A stretch of 64,000 nt of DNA from Gammaproteobacteria bacterium (GTDB lineage Bacteria > Pseudomonadota > Gammaproteobacteria > Steroidobacterales > Woeseiaceae). The stretch covers positions 16,344 through 80,343 of the forward strand of contig JAOUHU010000010.1 of the NCBI GenBank assembly GCA_029884455.1. The letters run 5' to 3'. The notes beneath the pieces are model-generated. The model ran no database searches, was not told the origin of the DNA, and was given only the letters and a program-made list of their open reading frames with translations. Of the stretch, positions 56,105 through 64,000 are shown piece by piece. Position numbers and translations under genes: made by a program. Position 1 is the stretch's first letter; each line of letters opens with the position of its first letter.

Positions 56105-56755
56105 GTGGCTCTTATGCTGACCTGGATTCTTTCAACTCTGCGTGATTTTGGCGCAGCAGTGCACGATGCCTATACCCTGCCGGGCCGGGTTGCGTTATCA
56201 CTGCTGGTCACGCATGCGCCCGGAATTGCAGCCTGGCTGAATATTGACGGCGGCGAAACTCCGGTGCTGATGACGTTTTTGCTGTCCCTAGTCTATTGGT
56301 TCCTCGTCATCGTTCTGCTGGTATATGTCGTACGGCTGTGCCGCGATATCACCCGGTATGTCAATTCCCTGCTGCGGACCGGCCTCTACCACGCGTCGCA
56401 TTTGCTTGCCGCTATCAAGACTAGGACGGTTCTCAGCTTGCGCGGCCTGTTCCCGCGACGGCGACGGCTGCGGGCAAAGGACGACGCACCTCCGATGATC
56501 GAGTTCGACAAACTGGATATGGCGGTGCTGCGCTCGGTGTCGGCGAAAGGGCCCGGCTTTGCGCTGGCGGCTCCGGACCTTGCCGACCGATTCAAACTAC
56601 GGCCTTCGCAGGTACAGCGCAGTCTCGATAAACTCAGCTACAGCAAGATGCTGGTCAGCGTCATTGGCAACACCGACGGTTATGAAAATTACCGGCTCAC
56701 GGATTACGGTCATGCCTATGTTGCAATGTTGCTGCGGCAGTCATCGCGCGCCTGA
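56105..56755 (+). CDS. Membrane protein with C-terminal winged-helix-like domain
   Basis: Two hydrophobic segments then basic linker and LAAPDLADRFKLRPSQVQRSLDKLSYSKMLVS...YRLTDYGHAYV (wHTH pattern). Confidence 0.6.
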   Translation: MALMLTWILSTLRDFGAAVHDAYTLPGRVALSLLVTHAPGIAAWLNIDGGETPVLMTFLLSLVYWFLVIVLLVYVVRLCRDITRYVNSLLRTGLYHASHLLAAIKTRTVLSLRGLFPRRRRLRAKDDAPPMIEFDKLDMAVLRSVSAKGPGFALAAPDLADRFKLRPSQVQRSLDKLSYSKMLVSVIGNTDGYENYRLTDYGHAYVAMLLRQSSRA

Positions 56756-57899
56756 GGCGCACGGCAGCAAAGAGCAGAGTCGCCAGTGCGGCATAACAGA
56801 TGGTGCTGAACTGCAGGACAAAGTAGTTGTCGGTGAGAACCACGATGCGACTCGTCACCCAGGGGCTGACCGCAGTACCCAGAGTCGCGCCCAGCAACAG
56901 CGTCGACACGAGTCGCGGTGTCGGCTGCCTGACCATTTGTGTTGCGTAGGACAGCACGACCTTTAGCAAGCTCAGGTTCGCGAAGCCCCAGAGAAACGCG
57001 AACACTTGCAACATTGACAGCTCGCCCGAAATCCACAGCGGGATCGAAAACAGGCAGGTCAGAACGGCGGATGCCAGCACAAGTTTTCGAACGCCCAGAT
57101 GCAGTACCAACCAGGCGACAAACAGTTGTGCGACGAACAGGCCGATCCAGAACAGCGTTACGAGCCGGCCCGCTTGCTCGACAGTCGCGCCCAGCCTGGT
57201 CTCGGCATAATTGGGCAGCCACCAAAGCATCGAGTACTGGCCGAGTGTGTACAGGAACAGGGCGGCAACACACAGCCAGTACGATAGCGGCCAGCGTTCG
57301 CGGGGTGCGGCGACTGCCCGGCCGGTCTGACTGTCAGGAAAACTCGAAATCAGGGTCAGTACCACGATGATGGCGGCAATGACTGCCACGAACTGGTAGA
57401 TACCGGCCCAGTGCAGGCCGGCCGCCACCAGCGCCGTTGCAATTGCGGCACAAAGGAAGCCCGCCGTGCTAAAACACGCATCCGTGATCACGAGCATCGA
57501 GGCACGTCGCTCCGCCACGTAAATTCGCGAAATGATGAGTGCGGCGGACGCGAGTCCCAGTCCGCTGCAAACACCAACGACGCCGAGCGACATGCCTATT
57601 GTCGTCAGGCTGCCGGCAAAATTCAGTAGTAGCAGGCTGGCGACAATCAGCAGGTATGCGCCGCCCAGAACAGTACGTACCTGAAAGAAGGTGAAAATGA
57701 CCAATGCCAGCGCTGCACCGGCCAGGTTACCGAAAGTCAGCCAGCCGAACTGAGCCGTGACATCGGTGATGGACTGACCGAACAGTGCTGACATCGGGCC
57801 GGAGATGATGCCGATCGGTGCGAGCATGCCCGACATTACGAAGTAGGCCAGGAAGCTGGCCAGCGTAATGCGCTTTTTGTTGTCTAGGAAACCGGCCAT
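56697..57899 (-). CDS. MFS transporter, TsgA-like
   Basis: 400 aa, multiple TM segments; MSALFGQSITDVTAQFGWLTFGNLAGA. Confidence 0.75.
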   Translation of the reverse strand: MAGFLDNKKRITLASFLAYFVMSGMLAPIGIISGPMSALFGQSITDVTAQFGWLTFGNLAGAALALVIFTFFQVRTVLGGAYLLIVASLLLLNFAGSLTTIGMSLGVVGVCSGLGLASAALIISRIYVAERRASMLVITDACFSTAGFLCAAIATALVAAGLHWAGIYQFVAVIAAIIVVLTLISSFPDSQTGRAVAAPRERWPLSYWLCVAALFLYTLGQYSMLWWLPNYAETRLGATVEQAGRLVTLFWIGLFVAQLFVAWLVLHLGVRKLVLASAVLTCLFSIPLWISGELSMLQVFAFLWGFANLSLLKVVLSYATQMVRQPTPRLVSTLLLGATLGTAVSPWVTSRIVVLTDNYFVLQFSTICYAALATLLFAAVRLRRAMTAAATLQHRHDRNP

Positions 57900-59266
57900 G
57901 CACCCGCCGTTTCCACACCGAGTTGTTGTCGAATCACTGCCGATCGTGCGCTTGCTCGTTGCAGTACATCAGCAACATCGACGCCAGGCATCGTGCCGGC
58001 GTCGACCACTTTCCTGCCGCCGACAAAAACAGTATGCACATTGCTGTTGTTGGTGCAGAAAACGAGATTGGAAACAACATCATGTATCGGCAGAGTATGC
58101 GTCCGGTTCATGTCGACGAGGACAATATCCGCGAGTTTTCCGGGCTCGATGGAACCCAGTTCATGTTCGCGATGGATTGCACGAGCACCGCCAAGGGTAG
58201 CCATCTCGAGCGCGGTCTCCGCCGTCATGGCCGATGCGCTTTTTCGCACCGCGTTCTGCAACAGGCAGGCGGTTTTCATTTCCGCAAACATGTCGTAAGA
58301 GTTGTTGTTCAAGGCGCCGTCAGTACCGAGCGCCACATTGACTCCGGCAGCGAGCAGATCAGGCAACGGCAATATGCCAGTTGCCATCTTCATGTTGGCC
58401 ACCGGGCTGTGAACGAGGTGGGTGCCCGTGCTGGCCAGAATCCCGATCTCGTGCGGTGTCACCTGGCAGCCGTTGATTAACAGGACGTTCTTGCCGAGCG
58501 CATGGTGGTCGCGGGACCACTCGGCCGGGCGCATGCCGAATTCGTTCACAATGTACTCTGCGTCTTCGGGCTCGGAACAAAAGTGATACACGATACCGAC
58601 GCCCATGCGTGCCGATTCAATCGCGACCTCACGGTAGAAAAGAGGGTGAACGGTATCGCCTGCTGCGCGCGGCACCATCAGCCCGAACCACATGCTGACG
58701 AGACCGTGCTGGGATGCGTGCCATTGCTGCATCACTTTCACGGCCGCGCCAACCGCTTGCTGCGCTTTGCCGGACGTGTCGCTGCCCTCGGCCGGGACGA
58801 TAAATCGCCCGAGCACCGCACGTATCCCCAGTTGGCCAATGACCGCCGTAAGCGACTCGTAGTCGTCACGCGGGTCGACGTTCGGGCTGACAAAGCATGT
58901 CGTGCCACCACGCAACATTTCGATCATTGCCAGGGTGTTGGCCAACACACCGTCCGCAGGGTCCCTCTTGACGAGCCAGGGCTCGACCACGTCATCCAGA
59001 AACGGAATCCAGTGCATCTTGTCGCCGAGGCCACGCAGCAATGACTGGTCTGCATGGCAATGCGCATCGATCAGGCCGGGAATTGCAACCATGCCATGGC
59101 CGTCCAGCCTGTCGGCATGCGCATATTTCGTCGTCAGTTCCGCGCTCTTGCCGACAGCGGCGATAATCTTCCGGTCGATGACAATCGCAGCGTCTGTCAG
59201 AATCCGACGCTGTTTATCCATGGTCACAACCGTGAGTTGATCGATCAGCAACATTGCGGTGATCAT
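57884..59266 (-). CDS. Amidohydrolase, TRZ/ATZ/SsnA-like
   Basis: GLIDAHCHADQSLLRGL; GVNVALGTDGALNNNSYDMFAEMK. Confidence 0.85.
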   Translation of the reverse strand: MITAMLLIDQLTVVTMDKQRRILTDAAIVIDRKIIAAVGKSAELTTKYAHADRLDGHGMVAIPGLIDAHCHADQSLLRGLGDKMHWIPFLDDVVEPWLVKRDPADGVLANTLAMIEMLRGGTTCFVSPNVDPRDDYESLTAVIGQLGIRAVLGRFIVPAEGSDTSGKAQQAVGAAVKVMQQWHASQHGLVSMWFGLMVPRAAGDTVHPLFYREVAIESARMGVGIVYHFCSEPEDAEYIVNEFGMRPAEWSRDHHALGKNVLLINGCQVTPHEIGILASTGTHLVHSPVANMKMATGILPLPDLLAAGVNVALGTDGALNNNSYDMFAEMKTACLLQNAVRKSASAMTAETALEMATLGGARAIHREHELGSIEPGKLADIVLVDMNRTHTLPIHDVVSNLVFCTNNSNVHTVFVGGRKVVDAGTMPGVDVADVLQRASARSAVIRQQLGVETAGAWPVS

Positions 59267-59339
59267 ACATTAAGGCGCTGACATTCTTGACCTCGCTATT
59301 TGCCACAGGCATAAGTAGTGCCTGACGCGAGGGCGCCCA

Positions 59340-60692
59340 TTGCGAACATGGATCAGGAATGCACTGGCTATCTGGACAGGCGACGACTCGCTGGCCGCAG
59401 ATAGCATTGTTATCGCGGGCAGCAAGATCGAGGCAGTGCTCGCGCCGGGCGTCGTTCCAGCGGGTCCCGTCGATACCGAATTTGATGCCAGTGGCCTGGT
59501 CATTACTCCCGGCCTGGTCAACTGCCACCACCATTTCTACCAGACACTGACGCGTGCTTTTCCGGCTGCGCTCGATAAAGAGTTGTTTGCCTGGCTTGTG
59601 TCACTGTATCCAGTGTGGGCCGGGCTTCAGGCAGATGATATTGCCGCGTCAACGGAACTCGCTCTCGCAGAACTGATGCTCTCCGGCTGTACAACGACGA
59701 CCGACCATCACTACCTGTTCACCGACGCGATTGCCGACGCCATCGACCTGCAGGTAGCAGTCGCAAAACAACTGGGTGTACGGGTAATTCTGACCCGCGG
59801 CTCGATGAGCGTCGGCAAGTCGGACGGCGGCCTGCCACCGGATCACGTCGTACAGGACGCCGCTACAATTCTCGAGGACAGCGAACGGCTGATTCTCAAA
59901 CATCACGAAGCCGGCGAAGGCGCGCTGACACAGATTGCACTGGCACCGTGTTCACCGTTTTCCGTTTCACCGCAGCTGATGCGCGATACGGCGGCGCTCG
60001 CGCGCAAGCATAATGTCTTGTTGCATACACACCTCGGCGAAACCGAAGACGAAAATGCCTACTGCGAGAAGTATTTCGGTCAGCGACCCGTCGATTTCCT
60101 CGCGGACTTGGGATGGCTGGCTGACGATGTCTGGCTGGCGCACGGCATCCATTTCACCGACGACGAAGTTACGCGCCTTGGCGCGGCAGGCGTTGGCATT
60201 TCGCATTGCCCGCACTCGAACATGCTTTTGGCGTCGGGCGTTTGTCGTACCCGCGAACTCGAAGCAGCCGGCGTATCGATCGGCCTCGGTGTGGACGGCT
60301 CGGCATCCAACGACAGCAGTAACCTGATGCAGGAGCTGAGGCAGGCATTCCTGCTACAGCGAATGCACTATGGCGCTGACAAGATCAGCCATCACGATGC
60401 ACTGCGCTGGGCAACACGGGGCGGAGCAAAAGTGTTGCACCGCCCGGACCTTGGCTTGATTGCGCCAGGCCAATGCGCCGATCTCGCGATGTTCGATCTC
60501 GACGAATTGCGATTTTCGGGCAGCGGCGACCCGGTGGCGGCGCTGATACTGTGCGGCGCACACCGTGTCCGGCATTTGCTGATCGATGGCGAATGGCGTG
60601 TTCGCAATGGCGAAATTCCGGGCCTGGACCTGGCGGAACTGCAGTTCAGGCACCGCAAGGCCGCCGCCAGGCTTGCGGCCGCACAGGGATAA
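59340..60692 (+). CDS. 8-oxoguanine deaminase-like amidohydrolase
   Basis: PGLVNCHHHFYQTLTRAFP; LAELMLSGCTTTTDHHYLF; LGVDGSASNDSSNLMQELRQAFLLQR. Confidence 0.85.
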   Translation: MRTWIRNALAIWTGDDSLAADSIVIAGSKIEAVLAPGVVPAGPVDTEFDASGLVITPGLVNCHHHFYQTLTRAFPAALDKELFAWLVSLYPVWAGLQADDIAASTELALAELMLSGCTTTTDHHYLFTDAIADAIDLQVAVAKQLGVRVILTRGSMSVGKSDGGLPPDHVVQDAATILEDSERLILKHHEAGEGALTQIALAPCSPFSVSPQLMRDTAALARKHNVLLHTHLGETEDENAYCEKYFGQRPVDFLADLGWLADDVWLAHGIHFTDDEVTRLGAAGVGISHCPHSNMLLASGVCRTRELEAAGVSIGLGVDGSASNDSSNLMQELRQAFLLQRMHYGADKISHHDALRWATRGGAKVLHRPDLGLIAPGQCADLAMFDLDELRFSGSGDPVAALILCGAHRVRHLLIDGEWRVRNGEIPGLDLAELQFRHRKAAARLAAAQG

Positions 60693-60695
60693 AGA

Positions 60696-61676
60696 GTGAG
60701 TGAATGCATGAGGAAAGTCATTTTTGATACGGACATCGGTATCGACGACGCGATGGCGCTGTTATTTCTGCATTACGCCAGAAATGTCGAGCTGCGGGCG
60801 ATCGTCACGGGTTTTGGTAACGCCAGTATTGACGATACGACACGGAATGCGCTCTATGTCAGCGAGCGGTTCAATATCGCAGCACCGGTTTATCGTGGCG
60901 CCGCGGAGTCCACGGGCACCTCCCTGTTCGACAGCTACCCCGACTTTGTACACGGCAAGAACGGTCTGGGCGACGTCGATATACCGCATATCAGCGCAAC
61001 ACAAGAGTCAGCTGGCGGGGCGCAGGCGATCGTCGATATCGCGACGGCAAATCCGGGTGACATAACGATTGTGGCGGTTGGACGCCTGAGTAACGTCGCC
61101 AATGCACTCAAGCTGTGTCCTGAACTGCCACAATTGCTGCGTGAACTCGTCGTGATGGGCGGTGCATTCGGTTTCAACGGGCATCGCGGCAATGTTTCGC
61201 CGGTCGCCGAAGCAAATATTGCGGGCGACCCGGAGGCAGCCGATTTTGTTTTCCGCAGCGGCATCCCGACAACGATCGTTGGCCTGGATGTCACCGCCCA
61301 AACCACGATGGACGATGATTTCTTCGAACTGCTCAAAAACAAGGCCGGCGATGCCGGGCAGTTCATCTTCGACATCAGCCGTCACTACCTCGATTTTCAT
61401 GAACAGCACACCGGTCGCCACGCCTGTGCGGTGCACGATTCCAGTGCGGTTGCGTATCTGCTTGCACCCGAGCTGTTCACAACCCGTGACGCCGGGGTCC
61501 GGGTTGTGAGTACCGGCCCGGCAATAGGGCAGACGATCTGGAGCGACCCGGAGGTCAGCTATCAGACGGGTGCCTGGAGCGAGTTGCCGCGCTGCAGGAT
61601 TTGCACTGATGTCGATAGCGCTGGTGTGCTGGACCTCTACCGAAAAACGCTACTGTCCGCGGTAGATAATTCTTAG
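60696..61676 (+). CDS. Inosine/uridine-preferring nucleoside hydrolase
   Basis: VIFDTDIGIDDAMAL motif; likely start at 60708. Confidence 0.93.
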   Translation: MSECMRKVIFDTDIGIDDAMALLFLHYARNVELRAIVTGFGNASIDDTTRNALYVSERFNIAAPVYRGAAESTGTSLFDSYPDFVHGKNGLGDVDIPHISATQESAGGAQAIVDIATANPGDITIVAVGRLSNVANALKLCPELPQLLRELVVMGGAFGFNGHRGNVSPVAEANIAGDPEAADFVFRSGIPTTIVGLDVTAQTTMDDDFFELLKNKAGDAGQFIFDISRHYLDFHEQHTGRHACAVHDSSAVAYLLAPELFTTRDAGVRVVSTGPAIGQTIWSDPEVSYQTGAWSELPRCRICTDVDSAGVLDLYRKTLLSAVDNS

Positions 61677-62501
61677 TCGCTCGTCGAGATATTCGCCGGC
61701 TGTGTAGCGCTCCGACAGCACGGCTCCGAGTCGCGCGGTCAGGAAAAACGGCATGGAGATGCGCGACACGTTTTCGATGTCTGCACCCGGGTTGACGACG
61801 CGATGTGTCGTAGAGGGGTAATAGCCAGCGGTAGCCTCTTGCAGCATGTCACCGCTGTTGACGATGATCGTCCCGGGATCACAGGACACCGCATGCCAGT
61901 TACCGGCATTGTCCTGGACCTCGAGGCCCGGCTGGTTTGCAGCCGGCAGGATCGTCAATAGATTGATGTCCTCGTGGGGCGCCGCGCGCATCGTTGCCGG
62001 TGCTTCGCTGCCGTCCATCGGCGGGTAATGCAGTATGCGCAGAACGCTGCAGTCGAAATCGAGCATGGTCGGCAAGGGTTCGGAAAGCAAGGCGGTGGTA
62101 TCGGCAGGTGTGTGCCGTTGCAACCACTCGCACAACGACGATCCGAGGTTGAACGTCAAGCGGCGATACTCGAGCGTGGTGGCCGAGCACGCAGGCGGTA
62201 TCGGGAAATCGGCGATCACGTGAAAAAATTCCTTCAGGTCCGGCGCCGTGTGACCGACGGCGGTTTCGGCAAAATCGAGCGGGAAGTAGCCCGCACGATC
62301 GCCAGCATCGTAATCACGGTCGACGACAAACTGGTAACGGCCGCGATCAGAAAAAAATGCGCGCCACTCTTCGCGCATGCGATCGAGCATGGCTGCGGAT
62401 ACAGGGTGATTGCGTAGTACCGCGAAGCCGGTCTCGTGCAACGACTGCGCGAATTGCCTGCCGGCATCGTCGTCGCGACAATCAACTGAGGTTACGTTCA
62501 T
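61650..62501 (-). CDS. 2OG-Fe(II) oxygenase, isopenicillin N synthase-like
   Basis: APHEDINLLTILPAANQPGLEVQDNAGNWHAV...TTHRVVNP. Confidence 0.88.
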   Translation of the reverse strand: MNVTSVDCRDDDAGRQFAQSLHETGFAVLRNHPVSAAMLDRMREEWRAFFSDRGRYQFVVDRDYDAGDRAGYFPLDFAETAVGHTAPDLKEFFHVIADFPIPPACSATTLEYRRLTFNLGSSLCEWLQRHTPADTTALLSEPLPTMLDFDCSVLRILHYPPMDGSEAPATMRAAPHEDINLLTILPAANQPGLEVQDNAGNWHAVSCDPGTIIVNSGDMLQEATAGYYPSTTHRVVNPGADIENVSRISMPFFLTARLGAVLSERYTAGEYLDERLRIIYRGQ

Positions 62502-62546
62502 GATCGCTATGGTAATCCACAGCCGCCGACTTGGTAATCACAAGTC

Positions 62547-62591
62547 AAAAATTGGTGCCGGCACCAGGAGTCGAACCCGGGACCTACTGAT
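62547..62591. repeat. 45-bp direct repeat, left copy (tRNA-Thr 3'-end-derived, att-like)
   Basis: aaaaattggtgccggcaccaggagtcgaacccgggacctactgat identical to 63928-63972; minus strand carries T-arm, acceptor and CCA. Confidence 0.85.
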
Positions 62592-62728
62592 ACAAATCCC
62601 TTCGGCGATCGAGAGTCCATACGCTCTCCAGCACCGGTTCCTTAGAATTCTTTCGAGATATGGCCCCGTAGCCCTGCGGTATGCGGGTGCATTCTTAGAA
62701 GAATATTGGTGGATTTACTCCGTATTTA

Positions 62729-63862
62729 TTGGATGAGAATGGGTGGACAAATGGGTGGCGCCGTGGCATCCTCGAACGGATGGAATTGGAGGTCGAAATG
62801 GATGGCGCGATTCGGACAGAAACATTAACGATCACCCCGGCAATTCTGAAAAAGATCGCCGAGATCGACGAATTCAAAGGTGCCTGGACAGCGCTCGGGC
62901 GAATTTCGCCGGACCGTCTCGATGCGTTGCGCCGCATCGCGACCATTGAAAGCATCGGCTCTTCGACACGCATCGAGGGCGCCAGCCTCAGTGACAAGGA
63001 AGTCGAGGCGCTGCTTACAGGCCTCGACATCAAGACATTCGCATCTCGCGATGAAGAGGAAGTCGCTGGCTACGCCGAGACGATGGAAACGGTTTTTGCG
63101 AACTGGCAAGCGATCACACTAACCGAAAACCACATCAAACAATTGCACCGCGACCTGCTGCAATACTCGTCCAAAGACGCGCGTCATCGCGGAGCGTACA
63201 AGACGCACAACAACCATGTCGAGGCCTTCGGGCCGGATGGCAAGAGCATCGGCATCGTCTTCGAAACGGCGACTCCGTTTGATACGCCGCGACTGATGAC
63301 TGAACTCGTCGAGTGGACGCAAACGAACCTGGAGAACAGTGAACTGCACGAGCTGATCGTTATCGCGGTCTTCGTTGTCGTCTTTCTTGCGATCCATCCG
63401 TTCCAGGATGGTAATGGACGGCTTTCACGCATCCTGACCACCCTCCTGCTGCTGCGAGCAGGGTACGAATACGTGCCCTACAGTTCTCTGGAAAGTGTGA
63501 TTGAACAGAGCAAGGATGCGTACTACCTCAGCCTGCGTCAGACGCAAGGGACGATTCATACGGAATCGCCTGACTGGCAGCCGTGGCTGAATTTCTTCCT
63601 GGGTTCGCTACAACAGCAGAAGGCGCGGCTGGAGAAAAAGATCGAGCGCGAACGCCTGGTCCTGGGCGACCTGCCCGTACTATCGGTCCAGATACTCGAG
63701 TTGTGTCGCGAGCGCGGACGCGTGACCGTGGCCGACGCCACGAAAGTCACGGGCGCGAATCGAAACACGATCAAGGATCATCTGAAAGCGCTGACGAAGG
63801 CAAAACATCTCGAACGGCACGGTGCCGGACGCGGTTCCTGGTACAGCATTGCCACCGGTTGA
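62729..63862 (+). CDS. Fic-family protein with N-terminal inhibitory motif and C-terminal wHTH
   Basis: HPFQDGNGRLSRIL Fic motif; SSTRIEG matches (S/T)xxxE(G/N) inhibitory helix; C-terminal TKVTGANRNTIKDHLKALTKAKHLERHG. Confidence 0.93.
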   Translation: MDENGWTNGWRRGILERMELEVEMDGAIRTETLTITPAILKKIAEIDEFKGAWTALGRISPDRLDALRRIATIESIGSSTRIEGASLSDKEVEALLTGLDIKTFASRDEEEVAGYAETMETVFANWQAITLTENHIKQLHRDLLQYSSKDARHRGAYKTHNNHVEAFGPDGKSIGIVFETATPFDTPRLMTELVEWTQTNLENSELHELIVIAVFVVVFLAIHPFQDGNGRLSRILTTLLLLRAGYEYVPYSSLESVIEQSKDAYYLSLRQTQGTIHTESPDWQPWLNFFLGSLQQQKARLEKKIERERLVLGDLPVLSVQILELCRERGRVTVADATKVTGANRNTIKDHLKALTKAKHLERHGAGRGSWYSIATG

Positions 63863-63927
63863 TTCGGGCCACGCTTTTCTCAGGAACTGGGGTCAGCGCT
63901 TGTTCTCTCCGACCTCGAAATTCTTAG

Positions 63928-63972
63928 AAAAATTGGTGCCGGCACCAGGAGTCGAACCCGGGACCTACTGAT
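63928..63972. repeat. 45-bp direct repeat, right copy (tRNA-Thr 3'-end-derived, att-like)
   Basis: Identical to 62547-62591. Confidence 0.85.
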
Positions 63973-64000
63973 TACAAATCAATTCTGCAGTCAAGTGATT
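63934..64000 (-). tRNA. tRNA-Thr(UGU) 3' half; may be intact beyond window or a remnant
   Basis: ATTGA-TTTGTAA-TCAGT anticodon arm, CCGGG-TTCGACT-CCTGG T arm, TGCCGGCACCA; visible D-arm region does not look canonical. Confidence 0.5.

Noticed and set aside
62553-62640. Left repeat as a complete tRNA gene (CCGGTGC near 62630 can wobble-pair with GTGCCGG)
   Set aside because: Pairing is shifted from the true acceptor and no D arm or intact anticodon loop is present; treated as a 3'-half remnant
63886-63900. ctggggtcagcgctt as a third REP-like element
   Set aside because: Only a short half-match to GGGGTCAG and no inverted partner

Overview
The window is gammaproteobacterial in character. The left ~23.6 kb is an almost entirely minus-strand core block: a partial rpsQ, then rpmC-rplP-rpsC-rplV-rpsS-rplB-rplW-rplD-rplC, rpsJ, tuf, fusA, rpsG, rpsL, rpoC, rpoB, rplL, rplJ, rplA, rplK, nusG, secE, tRNA-Trp, a second tuf copy, and tRNA-Thr, tRNA-Gly and tRNA-Tyr. 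From 23.6 to 34.1 kb lie an M15 peptidase, cmoA/cmoB, a GbsR/MarR-type regulator, a cupin lipoprotein, a PPOX-like protein, an alkylation-repair pair (Ogt plus an Ada/AraC/AlkA fusion), an SSADH and a peroxide-stress cluster (Prx-Grx fusion, Dps, OxyR). The most interesting region is 34.1-56.8 kb. It holds a minus-strand TPR/ExbB/ExbD/AgmX-TonB-like envelope motor operon (46270-55949). This is followed by a clear c-di-GMP-I (GEMM) riboswitch (~45970-46050) that precedes two giant, 4-nt-overlapping genes: a 2207-aa DUF11/SdrD-B-like secreted protein and a 1715-aa protein with tandem OmpA-like domains and a probable beta-barrel. One ExbD paralogue has Asn where the conserved proton-carrying Asp is expected. 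The right end has a purine/amidohydrolase salvage cluster and a Fic gene flanked by 45-bp direct repeats that match the 3' half of a tRNA-Thr(UGU). Function calls come from reading the ORF translations and motifs. No database search was run.
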